A DNA stretch of 64,000 nucleotides from Lachnospiraceae bacterium (GCA_022793375.1 JAAWCS010000073.1:1-64000), one strand, 5' to 3'; shown: positions 6,991 to 16,338, numbered from the stretch's first letter. Made by a program: numbers and translations. Notes: generated by a model not told the origin, from the sequence alone.

Positions 6991-7488
6991 ATGAAAGAAA
7001 ATCAAAACAAAGTAACCTTCCTGGCCTACGGGGCCGTGATCGCCGCCCTCTATGTGGTGCTCACTCTGCCCTTTGCCTCCTTCGCCTTCGGAGCCATCCA
7101 GTTCCGTTTTGCGGAGGCCTTAACCATCCTGCCCTTCTTCACACCGGCGGCTGTGCCCGGCGTAACGATCGGCTGCTTTTTAGCCAATCTTCTGGCCGGG
7201 GCGCCCCTGCTCGATGTGGTTTTCGGTTCGCTGGCTACGCTGATTGGCGCGCTGCTTTCTTACCGGCTACGCCGGCACAAATGGCTCGTATGCCTGCCGC
7301 CGATCCTTTCCAATACGCTGATTGTTCCCTGGGTGCTGCGCTTTGCCTACGGCGTACCGGATGCAATTTTGTACTTAATGCTTACGGTAGGCCTGAGCGA
7401 ATGCATTGCCATCGGTCTGCTCGGCAATCTCCTGCTGATCGCGCTTCTGCCGGTCAAACAGCAGCTTTTTGCCCGCTGCCACGCTTAG
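6991..7488 (+). CDS. queT: QueT family queuosine-precursor transporter
   Basis: This 165-residue protein with about five hydrophobic helices is an ECF-type S-component of the QueT family, which takes up queuosine precursors such as preQ1. Signature stretches are FGAIQFRFAEALTILPFF, FLANLLAGAPLLDVVFGSLAT and LSNTLIVPWVLRFAYG. The ATG at 6991 follows AAAGGAG, which is part of the preQ1 riboswitch. It needs shared ECF ATPases encoded elsewhere. It converges on the E2-like gene with only 5 bases between the stops. Confidence 0.93.
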   Translation: MKENQNKVTFLAYGAVIAALYVVLTLPFASFAFGAIQFRFAEALTILPFFTPAAVPGVTIGCFLANLLAGAPLLDVVFGSLATLIGALLSYRLRRHKWLVCLPPILSNTLIVPWVLRFAYGVPDAILYLMLTVGLSECIAIGLLGNLLLIALLPVKQQLFARCHA

Positions 7489-7493
7489 GGCGG

Positions 7494-8426
7494 CTATTTC
7501 TTCTTGCGCTTCGGCTTGTCGATCACGTCCTCGACCACTGTCTCCGGCGGATCTAACAGCTTCTCCGGCTTGCCGATGTACGATTTAATATGTTTGAAGG
7601 CCAGTCCGTAGGAAAATCCGTCGGTGATCCGCTCGTCCGCGACGAACTTCATATGCAGATACACCCGTCGCTTCACGCTGCCGTCCCGCTGGGTTTCATA
7701 TACGACTTCCTTGTTGCCGATGGCGCCAAAGATTGAAAGCGTGCCAAATTCATAGATATGATGGTATACCGCATCCATACCGAACGAACCCATGTTGGTG
7801 ATAAAAGCCGTTGTATGGAACGGGCTTAAATCGGTCAGCGCCCTCGGCAGCAGCCCCCATTTGTCCAGCCGCTTCAAAAGCCAGAATACGAACTTCATCA
7901 GAAAATTAGGGATGCTGGAAAGCGCTACCTCCAGCGCGTCAAAATTTGTCTTATTCTCGTCCTCCTCCACCGAGGTCACGGTGCGGTCAATCTTGTTCAT
8001 CTCGCCATTGATTTTTTCCACCACCTGATCCAGCGTATCCGCCGGATCAAAGAACGGCATCAGCGTGGTGCGCTCCCCGGCCAGGCTCATGCCCTTCTTC
8101 ACCACCATTGCCATCTTGATATGGTTTCTGGCGTACACGCGGCGGTTCTGCTCAAACCGGTTGATCTGCGGTACCTGGGATACCGTGCGCACCATGGCGG
8201 CAAAAATCACCTGGTAGAGCGTCAGGCCGGGAATCCGGCCGGCCCGCATATCGCGGATAAATTCCTGGGTATGCGTAATATCGATCTTGTCCTCAAACAA
8301 GACCCAGCTGTCCGTCATGGTTGTCATAATATAAGGGACCACTTTGCTCATCGGGTCCATATTGCGGACCAGATAGCCGTCGTTGCGATCCCCCCACCTT
8401 CTCTTTCTTCCTGCAAAAGGCTGCAT
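7494..8426 (-). CDS. 2-oxo acid dehydrogenase E2 catalytic-domain-like protein, lacking the active-site His
   Basis: This 310-residue protein resembles the acyltransferase core of E2 subunits but has no lipoyl or peripheral-subunit-binding domain. Core features are the QINRFEQNRRVYARNHIKMAM strand region, SPFHTTAFITNMGSFGMD and the C-terminal FVADERITDG. In active E2 and CAT enzymes the last motif reads DHRxxDG; here the His is replaced by Glu, so classical acyl transfer is doubtful. No E1, E3 or lipoate genes are near. The start at 8426 follows AAAGGAG. A role in fatty acid or lipid metabolism, or a non-catalytic role, is possible, but I cannot say which. Confidence 0.8.
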   Translation of the reverse strand: MQPFAGRKRRWGDRNDGYLVRNMDPMSKVVPYIMTTMTDSWVLFEDKIDITHTQEFIRDMRAGRIPGLTLYQVIFAAMVRTVSQVPQINRFEQNRRVYARNHIKMAMVVKKGMSLAGERTTLMPFFDPADTLDQVVEKINGEMNKIDRTVTSVEEDENKTNFDALEVALSSIPNFLMKFVFWLLKRLDKWGLLPRALTDLSPFHTTAFITNMGSFGMDAVYHHIYEFGTLSIFGAIGNKEVVYETQRDGSVKRRVYLHMKFVADERITDGFSYGLAFKHIKSYIGKPEKLLDPPETVVEDVIDKPKRKKK

Positions 8427-8472
8427 TCCGTACTCCTTTGTTTATAATATTTACAGAATTTTAACATTTTTC

Positions 8473-8501
8473 ATTCTATCCGACATCGAAGCGAAAGTCA
8501 A
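8473..8501 (-). promoter_or_regulatory. Promoter of the E2-like gene
   Basis: On the minus strand TTGACT, a 17-bp spacer and TAGAAT, 46 bases ahead of the start codon. Confidence 0.75.
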
Positions 8502-8680
8502 CCGTCCGCGGAAAATCTTCTTAAAATCTTAAAATTTACAAAAGTTCTTTTCCTTTTGTCCCTTCTGGTGTAAGATGGTAATGCGCCGGCTGTAGCCGTG
8601 CTCTGTCAAAAATGAGTACGTCAACGCCAGGGGCCGACTTTTTAACACAAAATCCGAAGCAGAGAGTGGTTTATAATAAT

Positions 8681-9985
8681 ATGAAAGAAAAAAAGAGTAT
8701 TACCAACCGGGTGGTCAATAATTCCATCTGGATCATCAGTGAACGGCTGATCCAGGCCGCCATTTCCTTTTTTATCCAGATCGCTACCATCAACTACATT
8801 GAACCGGATTCCTGGGGCGCCATTGGCTACTGCAGCGCTTTTGTCAATGTATTTCTGTCGCTGTCAGCCCTGGGATTGGAATACGTCATCATCAAGGAGC
8901 TGACCGCCCATCCAAAAGAGCGCGACACCATCATGGGCACGGCCCTCGCTATGCGCCTTTTTTCCGGCCTTCTGTCCATCGTCTGCATGCTCTTGTTAGT
9001 AGGCTTTACCAAGGGCTTTGAGCCGTTTTATCAGCTGATTGCCTTCCTGATCTCTCTGCAGCTGCTCTTCCGGCTGTCCGATCTGATCGATTTTTATTTT
9101 CAATCGCGGCTGGAGAGCAAGCATGTGTCCATCGCCAAAGCCATCACCTATACGATTGTGGCCGGCTGGAAAATCTATATCCTGGTAACGCAGAAATCCG
9201 ATCCCTATTTCGCCTTTTCCTATACGCTCGACGCCCTGGTTATCTGCCTGATCCTTGGCTTTATGTTTTTCAGAGAGGCGCGGCCGCGCCTGCGTTTTTC
9301 TTATCCCTGGTGCCGGCGCCTTCTGCATCAGAGCAAGCATTTTATCCTCGCTTCGATGATTACGATGATTTATTCGGAGATGGACCGTCTGATGCTTGGC
9401 AACCTCTGTACCGATGCGGAAATTGCCGTCTACAATACCGCCTACGGTATTTCCATGGTCTGGGTTTTCCTCCCCAATGCCATCATGACCTCCTACCGCC
9501 CGGCGATCATGGAGGGACATGCGTCCCAGACCAATTATCTGGAGCGTGTGCGCACTTTGTACTCGATTATTATCTGGATCGGGATCGCGGCCGGCGTCGG
9601 CGTCATGCTGTTCGGGCGCTGGTTCTTTGCCACGTTCTACCGGGCCGAATACATGGCCAGCGTCCCCAGCCTGTACCTGCTGATCTGGAGCACGCTCTTT
9701 TCCCATCTGGCTGTCTCCCGCTCGACCTGGCTGGTCTGCGAGGGGCTCAACCGCTATTCGGAGCTCTTTCCGATCTGGGGCGTCGCCGTCAACCTCGTGC
9801 TCAATGCCCTGCTGATCCCGCCGCTCGGCGCTACCGGCGCTTCCGCCGCTACGCTTACGACGCAGATCGTAGTGACGATGATCGCGCCGCTGTTTTATAA
9901 GGCGACGCGGCCTTCGGTTCAGCATATGGTGGAGGCATTTTTTGCCAGGGATTTGATTGAGCGGGTCAAGGGGCTTAAGCGGTAA
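8681..9985 (+). CDS. Oligosaccharide flippase family protein (MVF/PST superfamily)
   Basis: About 434 residues with 12-14 hydrophobic segments, typical of Wzx-like polysaccharide or lipid-linked oligosaccharide flippases: NSIWIISERLIQAAISFF at the start, an early GLEYVIIKEL, LIDFYFQSRLESKHVSIAK in the middle and GATGASAATLTTQIV near the end. It would flip a glycolipid across the cytoplasmic membrane. The frame is open from 8612, but the ATG at 8681 is preferred because the family N-terminus starts there; neither has a good ribosome site. No glycosyltransferases are adjacent, so the substrate is unknown. Confidence 0.85.
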   Translation: MKEKKSITNRVVNNSIWIISERLIQAAISFFIQIATINYIEPDSWGAIGYCSAFVNVFLSLSALGLEYVIIKELTAHPKERDTIMGTALAMRLFSGLLSIVCMLLLVGFTKGFEPFYQLIAFLISLQLLFRLSDLIDFYFQSRLESKHVSIAKAITYTIVAGWKIYILVTQKSDPYFAFSYTLDALVICLILGFMFFREARPRLRFSYPWCRRLLHQSKHFILASMITMIYSEMDRLMLGNLCTDAEIAVYNTAYGISMVWVFLPNAIMTSYRPAIMEGHASQTNYLERVRTLYSIIIWIGIAAGVGVMLFGRWFFATFYRAEYMASVPSLYLLIWSTLFSHLAVSRSTWLVCEGLNRYSELFPIWGVAVNLVLNALLIPPLGATGASAATLTTQIVVTMIAPLFYKATRPSVQHMVEAFFARDLIERVKGLKR

Positions 9986-10023
9986 GGAGCTGCAGAAAAA
10001 TAACGGCTTTTCCTGCGGCTCCT
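9985..10023. terminator. Hairpin between the flippase and AAA genes
   Basis: AGGAGC and GCAG pair with CTGC and GCTCCT around an A/T-rich loop, between two convergent genes. There is no clear T-run on either side, so termination strength is doubtful. Confidence 0.4.
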
Positions 10024-10033
10024 AAGAAAGCGC

Positions 10034-11332
10034 TCATAAAAACATCGCCATATAAAGCGGAAGCACAATCTTTTTTCCGGATACGCCTACGTTCCCGGAA
10101 ATCAGCTTGTAGCCATACTCGATTTCCGGGCGCTTCAATAATTCATTCAGGGAAATGGACGATCCGTTTCCGGCTTTTACCTCCACCGGGACAACCTTCG
10201 CTTCTTTTGTAAGCAGAAATTCGACTTCCTGCGTATTGTCCTTTGCTTTGTAATAATGCAGCCGGTATCCCTTTTTTACAAAAACATCGGCAATCAGGTT
10301 TTCGTAAATCCCTCCCTTGGCGCTTCCTGTCAGCGTGTCGTCTATAATCGCTTTTTTCATATCAAAGCCGTACATGGCCGTCAAAAGCCCGACGTCATTT
10401 AAATACACCTTATACTGATCCTCCCGCTCATAGGCGGATAAAGGAAAGGATGGGATACTGACGTTATAGCAGTAGCGAACCAGGTTCGCGTCCCGAAGCC
10501 ACTCCAGGCTGTTGGCGTATTTTCGGGCAGATGAGCCCTTCTCCACTACGGAGAATTGGAATTTTTTATATTCTTTGGCCAGCTGCCTGGGAATAGAGAG
10601 ATAACAGTTTTTAGCCTTTGGCTTCTCTGTCAGGGAAGCATATTTGGAAATATCAGTGAGGTAGCTGTCAATAATTTTCTGCTGTTCCTGATGGACTCGT
10701 CCAAAATGCTTCTCCTCCACATAGCAGTTCACCACGGCCGGCATTCCGCCGACCGTAATATATTCCCGCAGATACTTTATCATTGCTTCCTGTATCGCAT
10801 TCGGAACCTTCTCCTTTTTGTCAAAATATTCCCGCACATAGCCGATGGCAGTATCCTCCATCCCAATCGCCCAGAGAAATTCTTCAAAATCCAGAGCATG
10901 CATTTCCAGCTGTGTCTCATAGCCTACCGGAATCGAGGCGACCTCACGGTAGCTGATGCCCAGCAAAGAGCCGGAGGCAACCACATCGAAACGACCATCG
11001 ATGGCAAGAAATTTAAGAGCCGTCCTGGCCTGGGGACAGGCCTGTATCTCATCCAGGAAAATCAGCGTATCCCTCTCCACAAACCGTATGCCCGGAAGCA
11101 GCAGGGTCATTCTCTTGTATATCTCTTCTGCGGAAAGGTCGCCGTCGAAGATTTCCTTCATCCGGGACGTTTCCAGAAAATTGATATAGATATAGCTGTT
11201 ATAATGCTCCCGGCCAAACAGGTCGATGCTGTAGGTCTTTCCAATTTGACGGGCCCCTTTTACCAAAAGGCACTCCTGCTTTTTGTTTTTCTTCCATTCC
11301 AGAAGTGTATCGGCCATCTTGCGCTTGAGCAT
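10034..11332 (-). CDS. AAA-family ATPase with DUF4143 domain
   Basis: 432 residues. The N-terminal AAA domain has a Walker A GARQIGKT (about 26-33) and Walker B TLIFLDEIQ. The C-terminal DUF4143 region contains a PD-(D/E)XK-like part, EVEFLLTKEAKVVPVEVKAG. Such proteins are common in anaerobes and often mobile or present in many copies; their role is unknown, though a nuclease-linked or toxin-antitoxin-like function has been suggested. The start follows AGGAGAAGGG and a good promoter. The gene stands alone. Confidence 0.85.
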   Translation of the reverse strand: MLKRKMADTLLEWKKNKKQECLLVKGARQIGKTYSIDLFGREHYNSYIYINFLETSRMKEIFDGDLSAEEIYKRMTLLLPGIRFVERDTLIFLDEIQACPQARTALKFLAIDGRFDVVASGSLLGISYREVASIPVGYETQLEMHALDFEEFLWAIGMEDTAIGYVREYFDKKEKVPNAIQEAMIKYLREYITVGGMPAVVNCYVEEKHFGRVHQEQQKIIDSYLTDISKYASLTEKPKAKNCYLSIPRQLAKEYKKFQFSVVEKGSSARKYANSLEWLRDANLVRYCYNVSIPSFPLSAYEREDQYKVYLNDVGLLTAMYGFDMKKAIIDDTLTGSAKGGIYENLIADVFVKKGYRLHYYKAKDNTQEVEFLLTKEAKVVPVEVKAGNGSSISLNELLKRPEIEYGYKLISGNVGVSGKKIVLPLYMAMFL

Positions 11333-11367
11333 GAATCCCTTCTCCTCTCTTTGATGGTGTTACAATC

Positions 11368-11396
11368 ATTTTACAGACGTTTTCTTTCTGCGTCAA
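11368..11396 (-). promoter_or_regulatory. Promoter of the AAA/DUF4143 gene
   Basis: On the minus strand TTGACG, a 17-bp spacer and TAAAAT, 35 bases ahead of the start codon. Confidence 0.75.
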
Positions 11397-11510
11397 GGAT
11401 TCTGCATATTTTTTGACCTTATTTGGAAATAAAATTGCATATTTTTAGAATAGTTTTATAAAACAGACAATTGTAAAATAGGACATCATTTAAATTTACA
11501 ATTTTTCTTC

Positions 11511-11557
11511 AAAAAAAGAACCGTCAGGCCGAAACGCATCTCAACCTGCCGGTTCTC
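11511..11557 (-). terminator. Intrinsic terminator of pckA
   Basis: On the minus strand AGAACCGGCAGG pairs with CCTGACGGTTCT (one mismatch), followed by seven Ts, 49 bases after the pckA stop. Confidence 0.85.
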
Positions 11558-11605
11558 TTTTTTATTCCATTATCGCCAGACAATTACAAAATAATCTGAC
11601 TCAAA

Positions 11606-13303
11606 TTAGTTCAGCTCCGCCACAACCCTTTTGATCGCCTCCAGCGCATCGTCGGGCAGCTTATCATAGCCCTCCTTTGCCACCGCAAAGTTCTCGATCT
11701 CGTTCACGCGGTCGTTCATGCGGGCCTTCAGCTGGCTTACGTACTCCGGATCGTTCATATCCGGGATAAAGCCTTCCCAATCGAGGATCTCGATGTCGGA
11801 GAAGGGACCCCATTTGTGGAAGTCAGCCTTGCCCTCAACGATGGCTTCCAGGATGCCCAGCGTATCGGCCGGTTTTACCTTCTTGCCCATGAAATCGCCG
11901 GTGTTGACGATGTAGCAGTCTACGTTCTTCTCCTCTACCAGCTTCTTGAACTTCTCATAGTCGTTTGCCAGCGGATAGGTGCGGAACGGATTTGCGTAGG
12001 GAACCACCACCAGCTTATTGGGGTCTACGCCGGGAGCCAGACGCTCTGCGGAAGAACGCTTGGTCGCCAGGGTCGCGCCCATTACGGAAGCCAGGGAAGC
12101 GCCTTTGAGTTTTACTACCGGCGGGATCGTGGGATCCTTCATGATCCAGAAGATCGCATTCACCGGCGCATCGATCTTGTCTACGCGGTTCGGGGACCAC
12201 AGTTTGGACTTGATCGCACGGCCGTTGCCGTTGCGGATATCCTCGGTCACCAGCTGAATCTTGCCGTCCTCATCCAAGGTCGCCGAGCAGTTCTGCGCGG
12301 TCAGCAGGTACTTGTTGTCGTCGCAGCCGGTCGGATAGTCGGCCGTCTTGTCAAAGTAGGTCGGCTCCAGGGCGATCGAAGCGCAGGTATCGGTATTGAT
12401 GATGAACGCATCGTCATGCAGCACCTTGATCTCGTACTTGCCGCCGTGCTTGGCATGGGTCAAAGTGGACTTGCCGGAGCCGGACAGGCCGTATACGGAA
12501 GCCACGTACTTGCTGCCGTCTGACAGCGTGTATTCCTTCTGGCCGCCGTGGCAGGAAGCATAGCCGTTGCGGTTGGCAATCGCCCACGCCATGGTCAAAG
12601 TGCCTTTTTTATGTTCGCCGAAGTAACGCATGCCCAGGATGCAGGCGCAGTTGGTCTCGGTGTTGAAATAGCAGACCGTCTTTTTCTGCGGATCGGACAG
12701 GCAGTCTAAGGACACGTTCGGACGATCCGAGCCGGTCCACTGCGGATCGGAGAAGATATAGATGTCGGCTTCCTTGCCGTCGCCTACGGGCTTGGAATTC
12801 TTATACATCTTTACGTATTCGTCGGACATATACTGGAAGTTTAACATCCAGTTGTACATGATGTTCTCTTCGCCTTCGGGAATCAGCAGATGCGCCTTAA
12901 CCATGAATTCCGGATCCAGGCCTACAAACACTTCCGCGTGATACATGGTTTTCCAGCGGGACTCATACACCGCATCCATCGCCACGATATCTAAAGCCGC
13001 GCAGTCCACGCCGGGCTCGCCGGAAATACGGCGGGCGGTCGCATAACGGCCGGTGATCGCGCCGTCGTTGAACAGCAGAACCTTCGCGTCCTTCTCCAGG
13101 CCAAACTCCTCGCCTCTGTATACGGGCATGTCGGTCACGATCGTACCGGGGGAATTTTTTGCCAGTTCATAGGCTTCCTTCAGAGTATTCACCTTTACCA
13201 CGTTATTGCCGTAAAAAGCAGCTTCGATGATCGACCGGGTCTTAGAAAAGCCAACCTTTCCCTTTCCAATCTCACTGATGGGATAGTATGCTTTCGTTGA
13301 CAT
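11606..13303 (-). CDS. pckA: Phosphoenolpyruvate carboxykinase (ATP)
   Basis: 565 residues. This enzyme interconverts oxaloacetate plus ATP and PEP, CO2 plus ADP in the cytosol; in many gut anaerobes it runs in the carboxylating direction to feed succinate or aspartate formation. The P-loop GLSGSGKST is at 272-280, preceded by the SCHGG region; HDDAFIINTD and the late RTYPLAND segment fit the family. The protein belongs to the divergent clostridial branch and is longer than the E. coli enzyme. The start follows GAGGAGG. It is transcribed alone with its own promoter and terminator. Confidence 0.93.
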   Translation of the reverse strand: MSTKAYYPISEIGKGKVGFSKTRSIIEAAFYGNNVVKVNTLKEAYELAKNSPGTIVTDMPVYRGEEFGLEKDAKVLLFNDGAITGRYATARRISGEPGVDCAALDIVAMDAVYESRWKTMYHAEVFVGLDPEFMVKAHLLIPEGEENIMYNWMLNFQYMSDEYVKMYKNSKPVGDGKEADIYIFSDPQWTGSDRPNVSLDCLSDPQKKTVCYFNTETNCACILGMRYFGEHKKGTLTMAWAIANRNGYASCHGGQKEYTLSDGSKYVASVYGLSGSGKSTLTHAKHGGKYEIKVLHDDAFIINTDTCASIALEPTYFDKTADYPTGCDDNKYLLTAQNCSATLDEDGKIQLVTEDIRNGNGRAIKSKLWSPNRVDKIDAPVNAIFWIMKDPTIPPVVKLKGASLASVMGATLATKRSSAERLAPGVDPNKLVVVPYANPFRTYPLANDYEKFKKLVEEKNVDCYIVNTGDFMGKKVKPADTLGILEAIVEGKADFHKWGPFSDIEILDWEGFIPDMNDPEYVSQLKARMNDRVNEIENFAVAKEGYDKLPDDALEAIKRVVAELN

Positions 13304-13392
13304 TGTTTTGTGTCCTCCTCTGTCCTGATTTTTTTCTTGTTCTTAAAATCCTGTTTCTGCAAGGGGCCAAGGGCTCCCGAAACATCTTCCTT

Positions 13393-13421
13393 ATTATCTC
13401 TCTTTTTTCCAAAAATGTCAA
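13393..13421 (-). promoter_or_regulatory. Promoter of pckA
   Basis: On the minus strand TTGACA, a 17-bp spacer and GATAAT, leaving an untranslated leader of about 85 bases in which I see no known riboswitch. It lies between the stop of the acyltransferase gene and pckA. Confidence 0.8.
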
Positions 13422-13433
13422 TCGCTATTCTGT

Positions 13434-14630
13434 TTATAAAATAACGTCAATCCCTCTTTTTCTCCTACAAAACGCCAATAGGGACTCCCAGAGCGACCGC
13501 GCCAGGATCACCGCCGTCTGGTCAAAAACCACCGCAAACGAAAGACTGAGCCCCAGGGAAACCGACACCTGCCAAAGGATGCCCGCCAGAACCCGCTCTT
13601 CGCCCCACAAAAACGGCGTGAGTCCCAGCGTCCCCTCTCCCCATATAAACATAATGTACCAGTGGATCAGCAAAATCGAATAGCTGTAACGGCTGACCAG
13701 GCGCACCGCGATGCCGTTTTTTCTCCGCCGCCGGCCGACCGAGCGCATCACCGCCCATACAAACAGCATCATAAACGGAGATTCAAACGCCAGCTGCGGA
13801 CCAAACTGCGGCCAAAACCAAAACAACAGCACCAGCACCGCAGCCGAAACGGCTCCGGCTGCCTGCAAAAGCTTCTCCTGCCGTCTCTCCATCGGCCGGG
13901 CCGCCAGATACCCGAGCACAAATACGCCGGTCCAGTCAAAAAGGAAGGAATTCAACCCCCATTCTATGTAAAAGAACGTACACAGCGTTTTCACCGAAGC
14001 GCCGGCCAGGATCAGAACCCCGGTCCCTTTAAGGGCCTGCTCCGGCATATGTTTCAGCGCGTACCGCAGAAACGGCGCCGACAGGTACAGCCCCAGAATT
14101 GTATAAATCAGCCAAAAATGAGGCGTCCAGTTATCCGGCCCTCTTACAATCGTCCGGGCGGCCGCCAAAAACGATGCCGGCGACAAGACCAGCCCGCCGG
14201 TACACCGCAGATAAAACAGATAGTACAGAATCAGCGGAATCACGACCCGCGAAAAGCGGCGGGCGTAAAACCGGGCGGCAGACTCTTCCCGCCAGGGCAG
14301 GACCAGCGCGCCGCTCAGCGCCACAAACAGCATGTTGCAGCTGTAACTGAGAATGACAACCGCCGACAGAATCCCGCCGGACACCGATAATTCCCCGTTC
14401 ATCTTCCCTTGTGCCATCGCCGCGCTGTGATACAGCAGCACAAGCAGCGTAGTCAGGGCCCGCAGAAAATCGTACTGCGGCACATGCCCTTTTCCCTCCC
14501 GGCCAATCAGCATCCGGCCGCCGTACTCCCTCCACGACAGCCCCTGCTGCTTCCTGGCTCTTTGGTGGCACCAGGCGGCCCCGGCGATCACCAAAAGCAG
14601 TACGGCCGCCTTTGCAATCTCCTTTTTCAT
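13434..14630 (-). CDS. Acyltransferase 3 family membrane protein (OafA/YrhL-like)
   Basis: 398 residues with about ten hydrophobic segments. The motif YDFLRALTTLLVLLYH at about 53-68, with its arginine and histidine, is the acyltransferase-3 signature. These integral membrane enzymes move O-acyl groups onto cell-surface sugars or peptidoglycan. The start codon overlaps the thrC stop as ATGA, so translation is probably coupled to thrC, although no functional link is obvious. The protein lacks an SGNH domain. The substrate is unknown. Confidence 0.85.
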   Translation of the reverse strand: MKKEIAKAAVLLLVIAGAAWCHQRARKQQGLSWREYGGRMLIGREGKGHVPQYDFLRALTTLLVLLYHSAAMAQGKMNGELSVSGGILSAVVILSYSCNMLFVALSGALVLPWREESAARFYARRFSRVVIPLILYYLFYLRCTGGLVLSPASFLAAARTIVRGPDNWTPHFWLIYTILGLYLSAPFLRYALKHMPEQALKGTGVLILAGASVKTLCTFFYIEWGLNSFLFDWTGVFVLGYLAARPMERRQEKLLQAAGAVSAAVLVLLFWFWPQFGPQLAFESPFMMLFVWAVMRSVGRRRRKNGIAVRLVSRYSYSILLIHWYIMFIWGEGTLGLTPFLWGEERVLAGILWQVSVSLGLSLSFAVVFDQTAVILARSLWESLLAFCRRKRGIDVIL

Positions 14631-16207
14631 CGTACAAGGTTCAGGAGGTCCTTAACCTCTGCTTCCATCCCCTCCACCGGGCAGAGCCGGCGATGGCGAA
14701 GCTTGGCAGAGCGCAGTTCCTCCACCGCCGCCGGGATTTTCATACCGCTCAGACGGGACAGTTCGTCCACACAAGCAAAGGCCGCCTTCGTTTCGTCGTC
14801 TGCCTTGGCAGAACGCCGTTCGCCGTTTCTCTGCCCGGGTTCGGTTTTATTGTCCGGCTCTGCCTTTTGGACCCCTGCCATAAACTCAGGCTTTAGCGCC
14901 CGCAGAATACTGGGCGCGAATTTATAGGGGCTGGCCGTTGATGCCACAAGCATCTTTGTCGTATCCCCCGTATTTTTACGGTACGCCGAAGCCACCGCCG
15001 AGGCCACCGCCGTATGCGTGTCCATCACATACCCGCAGCGGTCAAAGACGCCGGCAATCTCCGCCGCCCCCTCCTCTTCCGTGGCAAAACCGCCGTAAAA
15101 CGGCTCCAGACGCTGTTTCATTTCTTTTGTGATCTCATAGCTTCCGTTCCCGGCCAGGCTCTGCATAAAGGCCGCCGTCGCCTTTGCGTCAAAACCGGTA
15201 ATCTCATAGATCAGCCGCTCCAAATTGCTGGAAATCAAAATATCCATTGAGGGGGAGCTTGTCAGGATAAAGGGGCGCTTACGGTCATACGAGCCGGTGG
15301 CAAAAAAGTCGTAGAGCACCTTATTTTCATTGGACGCGCACAGCAGTTTTTTCACCGGCAGTCCCATCCGGCGCGCATAATAGGCAGCTAATATGTTGCC
15401 GAAATTTCCGGTCGGCACCGCGATGTGGATCTCTTCGCCCTCCGCGATCTCCCCCTCCCGCAGCAGGCGGGCATACGCATAGACATAATAGGCAATCTGC
15501 GGCACCAGACGCCCGATATTGATCGAATTCGCCGAGGAAAACGCCAGCCCGGCCTGCGCCATCTCTTCCCGCAGCGCTGCATTGCCAAAAATTGCCTTCA
15601 CTCCGTTCTGGCAGTCGTCAAAATTCCCGTCGACTCCCACTACCGCCACATTTTTACCCTTTTGCGTAAGCATCTGCTGTTTCTGGATCGCGCTGACGCC
15701 ATCTTTAGGATAAAATACAATAATCCGCGTACCCGGCACATCGGCAAACCCGGCAAGCGCCGCCTTTCCCGTATCCCCCGAGGTCGCCGTCAGGATCACC
15801 ACCTCTTGATCGCCGCCGTTTTTCTTCATGGCCGTTGTCATCAGATACGGTAAAATCGACAGCGCCATATCTTTAAAGGCAATGGTCGGCCCATGGAATA
15901 ATTCCAGATAATAGACGCCCTCCACCTTTGCCAGCGGCGCGATCGCTTCCGTGTCAAATTTGTCGTCGTAGGCCCCGGCAATGCAGGCCTTCAGCTCCTC
16001 CTGCGTAAAATCGCCAAAATACGGCTTCATCACCTCGTAGGCTACCTGGCGGTAATCCATCTCAGCCAGTTTTCGCAGCGAACACGGCAGCGGCGGAATC
16101 TGTTCGGGGACAAACAGCCCCCCATCCTCCGACAATCCTTTTAAAATGGCCTGGCTGGCCGAAACCGGCGCCATCTCACTGCGCGTACTTTTATATCGAA
16201 TTTCCAT
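14627..16207 (-). CDS. thrC: Threonine synthase
   Basis: 526 residues. PLP enzyme converting O-phosphohomoserine to threonine. The N-terminal MEIRYKSTRSEMAPVSASQA, the PLP-lysine motif FHGPTIAFKDMALS and the phosphate-binding TATSGDTGKAAL fit the family. The start at 16207 matches the family N-terminus and has AGAGGAAACAGGGAT upstream; the longer open frame has no ribosome site. A polar insertion of about 35 residues near the C-terminus (around KAEPDNKTEPGQRNGE) is unusual and likely a surface loop. No threonine leader or T-box was found in the 96-base leader. Confidence 0.93.
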   Translation of the reverse strand: MEIRYKSTRSEMAPVSASQAILKGLSEDGGLFVPEQIPPLPCSLRKLAEMDYRQVAYEVMKPYFGDFTQEELKACIAGAYDDKFDTEAIAPLAKVEGVYYLELFHGPTIAFKDMALSILPYLMTTAMKKNGGDQEVVILTATSGDTGKAALAGFADVPGTRIIVFYPKDGVSAIQKQQMLTQKGKNVAVVGVDGNFDDCQNGVKAIFGNAALREEMAQAGLAFSSANSINIGRLVPQIAYYVYAYARLLREGEIAEGEEIHIAVPTGNFGNILAAYYARRMGLPVKKLLCASNENKVLYDFFATGSYDRKRPFILTSSPSMDILISSNLERLIYEITGFDAKATAAFMQSLAGNGSYEITKEMKQRLEPFYGGFATEEEGAAEIAGVFDRCGYVMDTHTAVASAVASAYRKNTGDTTKMLVASTASPYKFAPSILRALKPEFMAGVQKAEPDNKTEPGQRNGERRSAKADDETKAAFACVDELSRLSGMKIPAAVEELRSAKLRHRRLCPVEGMEAEVKDLLNLVR

Positions 16208-16309
16208 ATCCCTGTTTCCTCTCTTATTATTTGCCCGCATTCTCAGGACATCGTGAAACGCCCTTGGCAGCACGCCGTGCCGGCGGCGCATGTAGGTTAC
16301 TTGCGAAAA

Positions 16310-16338
16310 AGTATACCACAGAGAGCCCCCCATGACAA
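16310..16338 (-). promoter_or_regulatory. Promoter of thrC
   Basis: On the minus strand TTGTCA, a 17-bp spacer and TATACT, giving a leader of roughly 95 bases. Confidence 0.8.

Noticed and set aside
16208..16310. T-box or threonine leader ahead of thrC
   Set aside because: No T-box core (TGGNACC) or run of Thr/Ile codons is seen in the leader; only a GC-rich hairpin that is too generic.
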